Source of the DNA: Silanimonas sp.
Lineage (GTDB): Bacteria > Pseudomonadota > Gammaproteobacteria > Xanthomonadales > Xanthomonadaceae
Assembly (NCBI RefSeq): GCF_027530345.1
Contig: NZ_JAPZQK010000018.1
Coordinates: 124,001 to 188,000 of the forward strand
Direction of reading: 5' to 3'
DNA: 64,000 bases
Below the pieces are notes generated by a model, which did no database searches, was not told the DNA's origin, and saw nothing but the letters and a program-made list of their open reading frames with translations. Each line of letters begins with the position of its first letter. Within the stretch, counting starts at the first letter, position 1. Positions 17,035 through 26,104 of the stretch are shown piece after piece. A program made the position numbers and the translations under genes.

Positions 17035-18768
17035 TCAGTGCGCGCCCGAGGGCGAGATCTCGCCACCGATGCGCTTCGCCTCTTCGAGGGTGCTCAAGCC
17101 GTCGAGCGCGTAGTCCAGCGCGGCCTGGGCCAGCGGGCGGTACAGCGGCGCGCGCGAGGCGGCGCTCACGAAGCCGTCGTGCTGCCCGCGTCGCAGCGCG
17201 TTGAGCATGTCGAGCGTGGGCTCGAGGTATTCGTAGACGCCGATGCGCCCGCGGTAGCCCGTGCCGTTGCAGTGCTGGCAGCCCCGACCGCGGCGCAGGT
17301 TATCGGTGGGAGTGCCGGGGCGCATCTCGGCCAACCAGGCCTGGTCGTGCGCGTCCGGGAGATAGCGTTCGCCGCAGCTCTCGCAGACGCGGCGAACGAG
17401 GCGCTGGGCGATGATCACGCGCAGCGAGGCGGCGAGCAGGTAACCCGGCGCCCCCATGTCGAGCAGGCGGTCGGCCGTGCCCACGGCGTCGTTGGTGTGC
17501 AGCGTCGAGAGCACGAGGTGGCCGGTCATGGCGGCGCGCAGGCCGATCTCGGCCGTCTCCTGGTCGCGCATCTCGCCGACGAGGATGATGTCCGGGTCCT
17601 GGCGCAGGGCCGAGCGCAGCACGGCAGCGAAGTCGAGGCCGATCTTGGCGTTGACCTGCACCTGGCTGATGCGAGGCAGCCGGTATTCCACCGGGTCCTC
17701 GACGGTGATGACCTTCTTCTCGGGCCGGTTCAGCGAGTTGAGTGCGGCGTACAGCGAGGTGGTCTTGCCGGAGCCCGTGGGGCCGGTGACGAGGATGATG
17801 CCGCTGGGCGAATGCAGCACGTTGCGGAAGCGCGCCAGCATCGGCGCCGGCATGCCGAGGTAATCGAGGTCGAGCATCGCGCCATTCTGGTCGAGCAAAC
17901 GCATGACCACCGACTCGCCGTGCTGCACCGGCATCGTCGAGACGCGCACGTCGATGCCTTTGCCGCGGACGCTGATCTGGAAGCGGCCGTCCTGCGGCAT
18001 GCGCTTCTCGGAGATGTTCAGGCCGGCCATCAGCTTCAGCCGCAACACCAGCGCCGAGGCGATCTGCCGCTCGCGGATGATCTGCTCGTTCAGTACGCCG
18101 TCGACGCGCTGGCGCAGACGGAGACAATCGGTGTCGGGTTCGATGTGGATGTCCGAGGCGCCCGCCTGTACGGCGTCGACGAACAGCGACTGCAGCAGCT
18201 TGACCACGGGCGCGTCGGCCGTGTCCTCGCCGAGGCCCAGCTGCGAAACGTCGAGCGCGGCATCGTTGCTGACCTCCTCGGAGAGCTCCTGCGCGAGCGA
18301 GCTGATCTCCTCGGTGCGCCGGTAGACCGTGTCGAAGGTGCGCAACACATCGTCTTCGCGCACCAGCGCGAGGCGGATCTCCTTGCCGCCCAGCACGCGC
18401 GCCAGCTCGTCGTAGGCGAACAGGTCCGTGGGGTCCGCCATGCCGACGACGTACCCACCGCCCTCCTCCTTCAACACGATGCTGCGGAAGCGGCGTGCGA
18501 GCGTCTCCGGCAGCTTGCGCACGAGGGCCGGCTCGAAGCGGTAGCTGCGCAGGTCGATCAGCGGAATGGCGAGTTGCCGCGAGAGCAGCTGCAGCATGTC
18601 GTTCTCGCTGACCATCCCGAGGTCGATCAGCGTGCGACCGAGCTTCGAGCCGAGCTTCCGCTGCTCGGAAAGCGCGTGCTGCAGCTGCTCGGCCGTGATG
18701 AGGCCGTTCTCGACCAGCAGGTCGCCGATGCGGATCTTCCTCACAGCGGCACTGGGTAGCGTGGACAT
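17035..18768 (-). CDS. mshE: MSHA pilus extension ATPase MshE
   Basis: This 577-residue GspE/PilB-type ATPase powers pilus extension. The N-terminal MshEN domain has both 24-residue c-di-GMP-binding motifs, at residues 13-36 and 42-65, separated by five residues; each keeps the G, L and Q positions of the motif (first Arg-Ile-Gly, second Lys-Leu-Gly). The ATPase core has Walker A GPTGSGKTT, an Asp box, Walker B ILVGEMRDQET and a His box. A tetracysteine zinc site (CESC and CQHC) follows. MshE relatives are known to be activated by c-di-GMP. The ATG at 18768 sits 2 bases after the mshN stop. Confidence 0.95.
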   Translation of the reverse strand: MSTLPSAAVRKIRIGDLLVENGLITAEQLQHALSEQRKLGSKLGRTLIDLGMVSENDMLQLLSRQLAIPLIDLRSYRFEPALVRKLPETLARRFRSIVLKEEGGGYVVGMADPTDLFAYDELARVLGGKEIRLALVREDDVLRTFDTVYRRTEEISSLAQELSEEVSNDAALDVSQLGLGEDTADAPVVKLLQSLFVDAVQAGASDIHIEPDTDCLRLRQRVDGVLNEQIIRERQIASALVLRLKLMAGLNISEKRMPQDGRFQISVRGKGIDVRVSTMPVQHGESVVMRLLDQNGAMLDLDYLGMPAPMLARFRNVLHSPSGIILVTGPTGSGKTTSLYAALNSLNRPEKKVITVEDPVEYRLPRISQVQVNAKIGLDFAAVLRSALRQDPDIILVGEMRDQETAEIGLRAAMTGHLVLSTLHTNDAVGTADRLLDMGAPGYLLAASLRVIIAQRLVRRVCESCGERYLPDAHDQAWLAEMRPGTPTDNLRRGRGCQHCNGTGYRGRIGVYEYLEPTLDMLNALRRGQHDGFVSAASRAPLYRPLAQAALDYALDGLSTLEEAKRIGGEISPSGAH

Positions 18769-18770
18769 GG

Positions 18771-19631
18771 TCACCTCGATGGTTCGCCGGCGGAGAGAGC
18801 CTCGACCCGCTCGCCAAGATAGTCTGCCAAAGCCGGATCGAGCGGGCCGCGACGCTGGGCCTCGCGGAACGCCGCCAGCGCTTCGTCGCCGCGTCCGCTC
18901 GCGTCCAGCGAGATGCCCAGCCCCGCCCACCAGGCCCCGACATCGGGCTCGCCCTGCAGGGCGCGTCGATAGGCCCGCTCGGCCTCGGCGTGGCGTCCGA
19001 GCTGCTGCAGCGCGGCAGCCTCGAGGGCGTCGCGTTCGGCACCCGCCTCGGGTTGTGCAGCCAACGCCGCGAGGGCCGCTTCGGCGCGGCCTTCGGCCAG
19101 CGCGCTTCGCGCGGCATCGAGCGGATCAACCGCCGTCGCGACGCGCTCGATCGTGGCGCGAGCGGCAGGTGCTGGTGCCGGCGGCGGCAAGGGCTCGGGT
19201 TGCAGGTCCGCTTCGACCGCCGCCGGACGTTCCGGCGAGGCAACAGGCGGGGCCGGAACCGGGGCCGGAGTTGGTACCGGGACGACGTTCGCCGCCTGCG
19301 GCGCCGGTGAAGCGACAGCCACGGCGTCCGCTGCAACCACGGCCTCGATCTCGGCGACAGGTTCGGCCAGCGCCGGGGCCGGGGCATCACTGGGGGTTCC
19401 GGCCTCGGCAACGCGCTCGATGGCCTGCCACCGGTTCGCCACCAGCAGCACCGCGGTCACCGCGAGCCCGACGGTCAAGGCCGCCACCCACCACCAGCGA
19501 CGTCGCGAGCGCCATGACGACAACTGATGGCCCACGGGCTGGCCCGCCGAAGCCATCGCGGCACGGCGAGATGCGGCATCGCCCTGCCCGCGCGCATCGA
19601 GGTCGCGCAGCATCTGGTTGATCACGCTCAT
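18771..19631 (-). CDS. mshN: MSHA biogenesis protein MshN
   Basis: This 286-residue protein starts MSVINQMLRDLDARG, the signature of MshN. A single membrane segment lies at about 41-58, followed by a long Ala-Pro-rich periplasmic linker (about 70-160) and C-terminal TPR-like repeats (about 165-280). The topology is that of a bitopic protein reaching from the inner membrane toward the secretin. The ATG overlaps the mshM stop (ATGA). Confidence 0.88.
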   Translation of the reverse strand: MSVINQMLRDLDARGQGDAASRRAAMASAGQPVGHQLSSWRSRRRWWWVAALTVGLAVTAVLLVANRWQAIERVAEAGTPSDAPAPALAEPVAEIEAVVAADAVAVASPAPQAANVVPVPTPAPVPAPPVASPERPAAVEADLQPEPLPPPAPAPAARATIERVATAVDPLDAARSALAEGRAEAALAALAAQPEAGAERDALEAAALQQLGRHAEAERAYRRALQGEPDVGAWWAGLGISLDASGRGDEALAAFREAQRRGPLDPALADYLGERVEALSAGEPSR

Positions 19632-20545
19632 GCCGCGCCCCCGGCGAAACGCCAAGCCACGGCGGCTCCGGTGATCGCGGCGGCAAAGGCCGCAAACCAC
19701 GCCGCGGCCTTGCCCCAACCAGCGCGCGCGGGCGCCGCAGCACCATCGGTGTCGCGCACGGCCAGCGCCACTTCAGCTTCCGAAACCTCGCGCAGGCCGC
19801 GGCCGTAAGCCAACAGCAGGGCTTTGTGCGCGAGCACGTTCACCAATCGTGGAATCCCGCCGCTGGCGCGGTGCAGGCGGCGCAAGGCGCGCGGCGCGAA
19901 CAGCGACCGCCCGTTGTATCCGGCCACCGAGAGCCGGTGTTGCAGGTAGAGCGCCACGCCGTCGGCGTCGAGCGGCTGCAAGCGGTAGCCGAAGCCGATC
20001 CGCTGCCGGAGTTGCCGCAGCTGGGGCTGGGCGAGACGTTCGTCGAGTTCAGGCTGCCCGAACAGAACGACATGCAGGAGCTTGCGGGTCTCGGTCTCGA
20101 GATTCGACAGCAGCCGCAGCGCCTCGAGGCTTTCGTCCGAGAGGGCCTGGGCCTCGTCGATGATGACGGCCACGCGCTTGCCGTTGGCGGCGAGTTCGAT
20201 CAGGCGCTCCTGCAGCTTCTTGACCAGCGTGTGCTGCCGCGGCGTCGGGCCGAGCGCCACGCGGAGCTCGTCGGCGATGGCGCGACGCAAGGCGTCCGGG
20301 TCGAGGTAGGGGTTCGGCACCCAGGCCGTCACCCACTGCTCGTCGAGGCTGTTCAGCAGCAGGCGGCAGAGCAGCGTCTTGCCGGTGCCGACTTCGCCGG
20401 TGACCTTGATGAAGCCTTCGCCAGCGTCGAGAGCGACCCGAAGCACCTGCAAGGCTTCGACATGCGCGTCGTTGCGAAAGAAGAAGCCGGTGTCCGGCGT
20501 CAGCGAGAACGGCGCCTGGCGGAGGCCGAAGTGGTCTTCGTACAT
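19628..20545 (-). CDS. mshM: MSHA biogenesis ATPase MshM (ExeA-like)
   Basis: This 305-residue AAA-type ATPase is related to ExeA/GspA, which helps insert the secretin. MYEDHFGLRQAPFSLTPD is the characteristic family start. Walker A GEVGTGKT lies at residues 50-57 and Walker B VAVIIDEAQ at about 130-138. A hydrophobic segment near the C-terminus (about 275-300) suggests membrane attachment. The frame is also open to a TTG at 20569 that overlaps the mshL stop; I prefer the ATG at 20545 because the conserved protein begins there, though neither start has a strong ribosome-binding site. Confidence 0.9.
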   Translation of the reverse strand: MYEDHFGLRQAPFSLTPDTGFFFRNDAHVEALQVLRVALDAGEGFIKVTGEVGTGKTLLCRLLLNSLDEQWVTAWVPNPYLDPDALRRAIADELRVALGPTPRQHTLVKKLQERLIELAANGKRVAVIIDEAQALSDESLEALRLLSNLETETRKLLHVVLFGQPELDERLAQPQLRQLRQRIGFGYRLQPLDADGVALYLQHRLSVAGYNGRSLFAPRALRRLHRASGGIPRLVNVLAHKALLLAYGRGLREVSEAEVALAVRDTDGAAAPARAGWGKAAAWFAAFAAAITGAAVAWRFAGGAA

Positions 20546-20565
20546 CGCCGTGGCCAGGCCACCGG

Positions 20566-22224
20566 TCAAGGGGTTTCCGACTGCAGCGCGCGCGTCTCGT
20601 CGAGGCGCGGCTGCGCGGCGCGGTCCCAGGTCTCACTACCTTCGACCACGGTCGGGCGAAGCAGGATCACCAGCTCCGTCTTGCGGCCGGTGTTTCGCGT
20701 CTGGCGGAACAGGTGGCCAAGCACCGGGATGGCGCCGAGGAAGGGAGTGCGTGCGTTCTGACGCGTCTCGCTGTCCTGCATCAGGCCGCCGATCACGATC
20801 AGCTGCCCGTTGCCTGCGCGGACGATGGAATCGCTCTGTCGCACGGCGCTGACGGCCAGCGGCAGGCGGTAGTCGCGGTCGCCCACGACGATGAGCTTGG
20901 TCTGGTCCTCGACCTCCGAGATGGTCGGCTGCACGTGCAGGAGCACGTTGCCGTCCTCGGAGATCTGCGGGGTCACGTCGAGCGAGATGCCGGAGAAGAA
21001 CGGGGTCAGCTCCAACGACGGGTCGGTCTGCTGGGTCTGGTTGCCGACGCTCTGGTTCTGCGCACCACTGATGCCGGTGACGAAGAACTCGTCGCTGCCG
21101 ACCTTGATGACGGCCTTCTGGTTGTTGGTGGCCGACACCCGCGGGCTCGACATCACGCGGACGTCGCCCTGCTGCTTCAGCAGTTCGACGAAGGCGCTGA
21201 AATCGCCGCGCTGCCAACCGATCGTGAACACGCCGCCGAAGGCCGAGGTCGCCGTACCGTCCGGCAGCGAGGGGTTGTTGGGATCGAGGCTGCCGGTGTT
21301 GCCGCCGATTTCCGAACGGCCATCGGGGCCGAAGATGGCGCCACCACCGGTCTGGCCGATGATGCCGGCGCCGCTGTCCACCACTTGCGCCCAGTTGATG
21401 CCGGCCTGGAACTTGTCGTTGAGCGTCACTTCGATGATCCGTGCCTCGAGGATCACCTGGCGCGTCACCGCGCCCTGCACGGCCTCGAGGTAGCGCTGCA
21501 CGTCGCGCATCTCCGACGGAAGGGCGCGGACAACCACCGTGCTCGACTGCGGACTGACGATCACCGAACGGCCCGGGCCGTCGCCGACGATGGCCTGCAG
21601 GGCGCGGTCCAGCTCCGTCCAGTAGTCGGATTCGCTGCGCGTGCGAACGCGGCTGGTGAAGGCCTCGCTGCGCCCGCTGCTACCGCCCCCCGATTCGCCG
21701 TCCTCGCCACCGCCGTCGCCCCCGGAGGCATTCGTCGCCTGCCCGTTGCTGTTCTCGCTGCTGGTCAGGTCGCCGGCATTCACGCGCGTGCGCGACTCGC
21801 CGACGCGCTGCAGGTGCAGGTAATCAACCTCGAACACGCGCGACTGCAGCCGGGCCGGCAGCACGATGTAGCCGTTGCCGCGCGGCTCGTACTCGTAGCC
21901 GTAGACCTCGCGGACCACCTCGAGCACCTCGGGCACCGTGACGCTCTTCAGGCTCAGGCTGATGTTCCCGGCCACGTCCGGGTGCACCACCATGTTGATG
22001 GCCGTGTCCTGCACAAGGCTCATGAAGAAGGCGCGGGCCGGCACTTCATCGACGTCGACGTTGAAGCGCGGCGCCGCGGCCGGGCGCGGCGGCGGCGCGA
22101 CGAGGGCGCGGGTGACGGCAGGCGGCGGCGTCGCGGCCTGCGCGGGCGTGGCGGGCGCCGGCGTCTGGGCGGCCAGCGGCGCGACCAGGAGCAGGGCCAG
22201 CGGGATCGGCAGGAGTCGGAACAT
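20566..22224 (-). CDS. mshL: MSHA outer-membrane secretin MshL
   Basis: This 552-residue secretin forms the outer-membrane ring through which the pilus leaves. A signal peptide (1-20) precedes a Pro-Ala-rich spacer, a secretin short N-domain (about 55-125), an acidic Gly-Ser-rich insertion near 170-190, an N1-type domain ([18 protein letters not shown]) and the secretin core from about 270. The hallmark [10 protein letters not shown] and VPVLGHLFR stand near 490-520. The ATG shares a base with the mshK stop. Confidence 0.95.
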   Translation of the reverse strand: MFRLLPIPLALLLVAPLAAQTPAPATPAQAATPPPAVTRALVAPPPRPAAAPRFNVDVDEVPARAFFMSLVQDTAINMVVHPDVAGNISLSLKSVTVPEVLEVVREVYGYEYEPRGNGYIVLPARLQSRVFEVDYLHLQRVGESRTRVNAGDLTSSENSNGQATNASGGDGGGEDGESGGGSSGRSEAFTSRVRTRSESDYWTELDRALQAIVGDGPGRSVIVSPQSSTVVVRALPSEMRDVQRYLEAVQGAVTRQVILEARIIEVTLNDKFQAGINWAQVVDSGAGIIGQTGGGAIFGPDGRSEIGGNTGSLDPNNPSLPDGTATSAFGGVFTIGWQRGDFSAFVELLKQQGDVRVMSSPRVSATNNQKAVIKVGSDEFFVTGISGAQNQSVGNQTQQTDPSLELTPFFSGISLDVTPQISEDGNVLLHVQPTISEVEDQTKLIVVGDRDYRLPLAVSAVRQSDSIVRAGNGQLIVIGGLMQDSETRQNARTPFLGAIPVLGHLFRQTRNTGRKTELVILLRPTVVEGSETWDRAAQPRLDETRALQSETP

Positions 22225-22553
22225 CAGCGGTTCACCGGTCGGGTGGAGTTCGAAAAGGACAGACGCAGTTCGGTGCTGCCCGTGGGGCTGCGCAGGCGCA
22301 CCCACCCGGGGCCGATGGCCTCCAGGCGGGCGTCGCCGATGGCATCGCCGAGGCGGTATCGCTGCCCGTTGATGATGGCGCTGCGCTGGCTCGGCGACAC
22401 CAGGGTGGATTGCAGGACCAAGGCCGCGGCGGGCGCGGCGGCGCTTGCCTCCACGCGAGGCGCGATGGCCGGCCGCGTCGGGTCGGGAACGCCGGCACCG
22501 ACCAGCCCACCCAGAGCGGCGGCGACCAGCAGGAGGCGAAGGCGCTCAGACAC
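22224..22553 (-). CDS. mshK: MSHA biogenesis protein MshK
   Basis: This 109-residue protein has an N-terminal signal (about 5-22) and a small domain with the phrase [20 protein letters not shown], similar to the PilP/GspC homology region that contacts the secretin. MshK is the pilotin/alignment partner encoded just before mshL in MSHA operons. It overlaps mshJ by 8 bases and mshL by one. Confidence 0.88.
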   Translation of the reverse strand: MSERLRLLLVAAALGGLVGAGVPDPTRPAIAPRVEASAAAPAAALVLQSTLVSPSQRSAIINGQRYRLGDAIGDARLEAIGPGWVRLRSPTGSTELRLSFSNSTRPVNR

Positions 22554-23259
22554 CGATCCAGCCCTCCTGCAGGCCCAGGGTTTCCACCGTCAGCGTGATC
22601 GTCAGGGCCGGCCAGCGCTCCGCATCGACATTCAGGTCGTGCAGGCGCACGCGGAATGGCAGGGCCTCGACGGCGCGGACGTAGTCCAGCGCGGCCGCGT
22701 AATCGCCTTCGAACCGCAGCACCACGCGGTGGCGGTAGAGCGCGGGAATGCCCTCGGTGGACGGCACCGTTGCCTCCGCGGTGGGCGCGGGCGGGGCACT
22801 GCCCGGGGGGGGCGCGGGGGCCGGCGCGGGCGACCAGCGCAGCACCTCGGGCGGCAACGAACGGACGCCGAGCACGGTCAGCCGGGCATCGCGCCCCAGG
22901 AGATCTCGCAACACCGCGGGCATCCGGCCCGGCGGGATCACGGCGGCCTCGTCGGCGCGCAGCCGGGCATCCAGTTCGCCGGATTCCTGCTTCAGGCGAT
23001 CCAGCGCGAGGCGGCGCTCCGCCTCGGGGTCCCGGGCCAGCTCCTCCTGCACGAGGGCCAGCGCGGCCCGCGCGCTTTCCACTTGCGGCGCCAGGGATTC
23101 GATCTGCGTGGCGTTCGAGGCGGCCGCCTTGCTGGCCGGCTCGATCCACAGCACGTAGAGCCCGAGCACGAGCAGCACACCGGCGGCGAGGCTGATCAGC
23201 AGGCGTTCGCGCGGCTGCATGGCATCGAAGCGCTGATGGAGCGCGGCGAACCGGCTCAT
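22546..23259 (-). CDS. mshJ: MSHA biogenesis protein MshJ (PilO-like)
   Basis: This 237-residue bitopic protein corresponds to PilO/GspM: a short cytoplasmic N-terminus, a membrane helix at about 22-41, a coiled-coil stretch (about 55-110) and a periplasmic ferredoxin-like domain. An Ala-Pro-rich insert lies near 145-170. With MshI2 and MshK it should form the inner-membrane alignment complex. The ATG overlaps the upstream stop (ATGA). Confidence 0.88.
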   Translation of the reverse strand: MSRFAALHQRFDAMQPRERLLISLAAGVLLVLGLYVLWIEPASKAAASNATQIESLAPQVESARAALALVQEELARDPEAERRLALDRLKQESGELDARLRADEAAVIPPGRMPAVLRDLLGRDARLTVLGVRSLPPEVLRWSPAPAPAPPPGSAPPAPTAEATVPSTEGIPALYRHRVVLRFEGDYAAALDYVRAVEALPFRVRLHDLNVDAERWPALTITLTVETLGLQEGWIGV

Positions 23260-23900
23260 CGGGCGTCCTCCGCTTCCGTCTTCGTCGCGCAGCCCGCGGC
23301 CAGCGCGACGCAATCGGTGGCCATGTCGAACTGCAGCGGCTCACCGGCGTCCTTCGGCCGCTCGATGGCGAAGTGCGTGAAATCGCGATCCTTCAAGCCG
23401 TCTTCCGTGGACAGCCCCTGCAGGAAGGCCGGGACCGCGTCCGCATCCAAGGTGCGGCCACCCAGACCGAGCTCCGCGCCGGCTTGGGCCACGCGGATGC
23501 GGGTCAGCCAGAGCGGCGCGGGCCGCTGGCGCCCCAGGCCCTCGAGCACGTGGCTGAACGTCACCACCTCGTCGCCGGCGCGGGCCAATTCGTCGACCAG
23601 CCAGCGGCGGCCATCGACGCCGAACTGCGCCTCGACGAGGGCCACGGTGAGTGCCGCATCGGGCTTGCGGGCAGCGAGCTGCTCCGAGGCGGTGGTCATC
23701 TGCGCCTGCAGCGACGCCTGTTCGGTGTTCAGCGCCGCGAGGCGCTCCGCCGAATCCGAAGCCCGCCATTGGGCGACGCCGCCCCAAACCAGCATCGCGA
23801 ACGCGGCGAGGCCAATCAGGGCGAGGTTGCGCGGCAGCTCCTCGCTGGGCTCCAGCGGACGGAGGTCGTCGCGGTAGAGATCGATGCGCTGCGTGCTCAT
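23256..23900 (-). CDS. mshI2: MSHA biogenesis protein MshI2 (PilN-like)
   Basis: This 214-residue bitopic protein begins MSTQRIDLYRDDLRP, the PilN-type cytoplasmic motif that binds the PilM-like partner. A membrane helix follows at about 31-49, then a coiled coil and a periplasmic domain. In some MSHA operons PilM and PilN functions are annotated as mshI and mshI2. It overlaps both neighbours by ATGA, so the three products are likely made in fixed proportion. Confidence 0.85.
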   Translation of the reverse strand: MSTQRIDLYRDDLRPLEPSEELPRNLALIGLAAFAMLVWGGVAQWRASDSAERLAALNTEQASLQAQMTTASEQLAARKPDAALTVALVEAQFGVDGRRWLVDELARAGDEVVTFSHVLEGLGRQRPAPLWLTRIRVAQAGAELGLGGRTLDADAVPAFLQGLSTEDGLKDRDFTHFAIERPKDAGEPLQFDMATDCVALAAGCATKTEAEDAR

Positions 23901-24841
23901 GCGCGGCCCGCCCCCATGGCGACGGCGGACAGGGCAGCGACGCGGACGCGGGCGGCCTCGGGCAGCGCGGACAATTCGGGCCACGCGGATTCCGGCGAAA
24001 CGCTCTGCACGTCCAACCCGAGGCTGTTGCGCAACGATGCTCCCAGGCCCTCAAGGCCCTCAAGGCCGGACAGCAGCAGCAGGCGACGCGGCGGCGGGCG
24101 CTGGTGCGTGCGGTCGAAGTAGTCGAGCGTGCGCTGCAGTTCGAGGGCGATACGCTCGAACAGGCGCTCCGTGCGCCCGGCTTGCGGCTCGAGCAGCACG
24201 CGCTGTTCGTCGCCATCGAACTCGAAACGGCGGGCGACGAACAGCGTGTTCTCGCGCATCGCCAGCATGGAGCCGCCGCGGGCATCGATGACCAGTGCTG
24301 CCTGGCTGTCGTCGCCCGGCGAGAGCGTCCGCACTGCCTCGGCCCACGCCAAGTCGCTGATGCCGATGCTCGAAAGCTGCAGGCCTGACGCCTCGATCTG
24401 GGCAATGCGGGGGCGCAATTCGTCCTTGCGGGCGACGGCGAGGTAGAGGGTCGGCGGGCGGCCGCGGCTGTCGAGGCCGGGCACCTCGAAGGCATCCATC
24501 ACCGCGTCATCGATGGGGAAACCGATCAGATCGCGCACCTTCCAGCGCAGCGCCTGCAGCCACTCGGCGGGCGGAACCGCCGGCTTGTCCACCTGCTGCA
24601 GGCTGTAGGCACCGGGCTCGAGCACCCACTCGCACGCCATGCCAAGCGCGTCGGCTTCACGCACGAGCGATTGCAGGGTGGCTCCAACGTCGGCGCCGGC
24701 GGCGCGCTCGTAGGCCCGCACCGGGCGACCGTCGGCCGGTCGGACAACGAGCGCGAGACGATCCATCGACAGGGACAGGGCCACGTGCCCCATGGGGCAG
24801 CGGCGACGCTTCGAGAAGAAACCCCATCCAGTCTTTGCCAT
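23897..24841 (-). CDS. mshI: MSHA biogenesis protein MshI (PilM-like)
   Basis: This 314-residue cytoplasmic protein is the PilM/GspL-type actin-fold component and the first gene of the operon. Phrases such as VALSLSMDRLALVVR (strand-turn of an ATPase fold), LVIDARGGSML and LLLLSGLEGLEGLG support the fold. The ATG at 24841 starts MAKTGWGFFSKRR; an upstream in-frame start at 24946 would remove the 122-base gap that should contain the operon promoter. No convincing sigma70 promoter is seen there. Confidence 0.88.
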   Translation of the reverse strand: MAKTGWGFFSKRRRCPMGHVALSLSMDRLALVVRPADGRPVRAYERAAGADVGATLQSLVREADALGMACEWVLEPGAYSLQQVDKPAVPPAEWLQALRWKVRDLIGFPIDDAVMDAFEVPGLDSRGRPPTLYLAVARKDELRPRIAQIEASGLQLSSIGISDLAWAEAVRTLSPGDDSQAALVIDARGGSMLAMRENTLFVARRFEFDGDEQRVLLEPQAGRTERLFERIALELQRTLDYFDRTHQRPPPRRLLLLSGLEGLEGLGASLRNSLGLDVQSVSPESAWPELSALPEAARVRVAALSAVAMGAGRA

Positions 24842-24963
24842 GGACGACCGTACTGCCCCCGCGCGCCGCGAGCGCGCTGACTGTCGAATTGGCCGCAGCC
24901 TTTCACAGCAGGCCGGGACGGTCAACGAAAACGATCCCAGCCTCACCGATTTTCACTTCGGCA

Positions 24964-25230
24964 TCAGGTGAAGAGCGCCCACGCGGCCGAGAGGATGGCG
25001 AACAGCCCGAGCGCTGCCGTCAGAGGGATGGCGGCCAGCGACGCCATCGAGGCGTATCGCGCCATTCGGCGTTGGCGCGGCGTCAGCACGCCATGGTTCG
25101 CGCCCGCGGCGGAGATCACGGCCAAGGCCGACGCCCACGACAGCGTAAACCCGATCAGCGCGAGTCCACTGGCGATGACCCAAGCCCACCACGGAAGCCA
25201 TCCGGCCACCTTCGTCCACCATTCAACCAT
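24964..25230 (-). CDS. Small two-helix membrane protein
   Basis: This 88-residue protein has a Trp-rich N-terminus (MVEWWTKVAGWLPWW) and three hydrophobic stretches at about 13-33, 35-44 and 61-86. I do not recognise a family. The ATG at 25230 lies 4 bases after the pirin stop, so it is probably in one transcript with the pirin gene. It could be a membrane accessory protein, but nothing in the sequence says for what. Confidence 0.55.
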   Translation of the reverse strand: MVEWWTKVAGWLPWWAWVIASGLALIGFTLSWASALAVISAAGANHGVLTPRQRRMARYASMASLAAIPLTAALGLFAILSAAWALFT

Positions 25231-25234
25231 CGGA

Positions 25235-26032
25235 TCAACGCTCCGGAAGCGGGATGAATTCGGATTCGCCCGGCACGGTGCCAAGCGCCTGCGCCGCCCA
25301 GTCGGCCTTCGCCTGATCGATTCGCTCACGCGAAGTCGCGACGAAACTCCACCACAGCACGCGCGGGCCCACGGGCGCGCCGCCGAGCAGCATGGCGCGC
25401 ACGGCCGCCGTCGATGCGAGACGCACCGAGCCATGGGCCGGCAGCACGTGCAACTGATGCGCGGCGAGGGGTTTGCCGTCCAACACCAGCCCGTCCTCCA
25501 ACGGGTACACCGCGCGCTCTTCGTGCTCGTCGCCCAGATCGAGGAACGTGCCAGGCGCGAATCGGGCACTGGCGTACAGCGTGTCGACGCAGGTGCGGAC
25601 CGGCGAGCGCTGGCCGAAGGCGTGGCCGGCAACGATGGTGATCTCGACACCCTCTCGATTCTGGGTCGGCACATCGGAGGCGGGCACGTGTTGGAAGGAC
25701 GGTGCCGCTTCGGCCTCGGACTCGGGCATCGCCAACCACGTCTGCAGCCCTTCGACGCGTTGTCCGCTCGCTCGCTCGGCGTCCGGCGTGCGCTCGGAAT
25801 GCACGATGCCTCGCCCCGCGGTCATCCAGTTCACGTCGCCGGGACGGATCACCTGCACGGAACCGACGCTGTCGCGATGCATCAAGGCGCCGTCCCACAG
25901 CCAGGTCAGGGTCGACAGGCCGATGTGCGGGTGTGGGCGGACGTCGATGCCCTGCCCCGGCGGGAACGCGTGCGGGCCCATGTGGTCGAGGAAGATGAAG
26001 GGGCCGACGGAGCGCCGCTTCACGTCGGGCAA
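25235..26032 (-). CDS. Pirin family protein with an abnormal start
   Basis: Pirins are bicupin metal-binding proteins; some are quercetinases or redox-linked regulators. The conserved N-terminal cupin is clear: GPFIFLDHMGPH, then RPHPHIGLSTLTWLWDG and the His/Glu metal ligands (HxH and HSERT). The first in-frame ATG/GTG/TTG is the TTG at 26032, but the typical pirin sequence continues upstream in the same frame to 26104 (REHDLGDGFVVRRL) with no standard start codon, right up to the TGA of the previous gene. Either a rare start such as ATC or a single-base frameshift is implied. From 26032 the protein is 265 residues. Confidence 0.85.
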   Translation of the reverse strand: MPDVKRRSVGPFIFLDHMGPHAFPPGQGIDVRPHPHIGLSTLTWLWDGALMHRDSVGSVQVIRPGDVNWMTAGRGIVHSERTPDAERASGQRVEGLQTWLAMPESEAEAAPSFQHVPASDVPTQNREGVEITIVAGHAFGQRSPVRTCVDTLYASARFAPGTFLDLGDEHEERAVYPLEDGLVLDGKPLAAHQLHVLPAHGSVRLASTAAVRAMLLGGAPVGPRVLWWSFVATSRERIDQAKADWAAQALGTVPGESEFIPLPER

Positions 26033-26104
26033 CAGGCGGCGGACGACGAAGCCGTCGCCGAGGTCATGCTCGCGCCCGGCGATGGAGAGGACGTCCGGCT
26101 TGGC

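Noticed and set aside
16654-18759. A plus-strand open frame of 701 codons
   Set aside because: It is antisense to mshE and mshG, which have clear family motifs.
20713-23877. A plus-strand open frame of over 1000 codons
   Set aside because: It covers mshL, mshK and mshJ in antisense; no recognisable domain.
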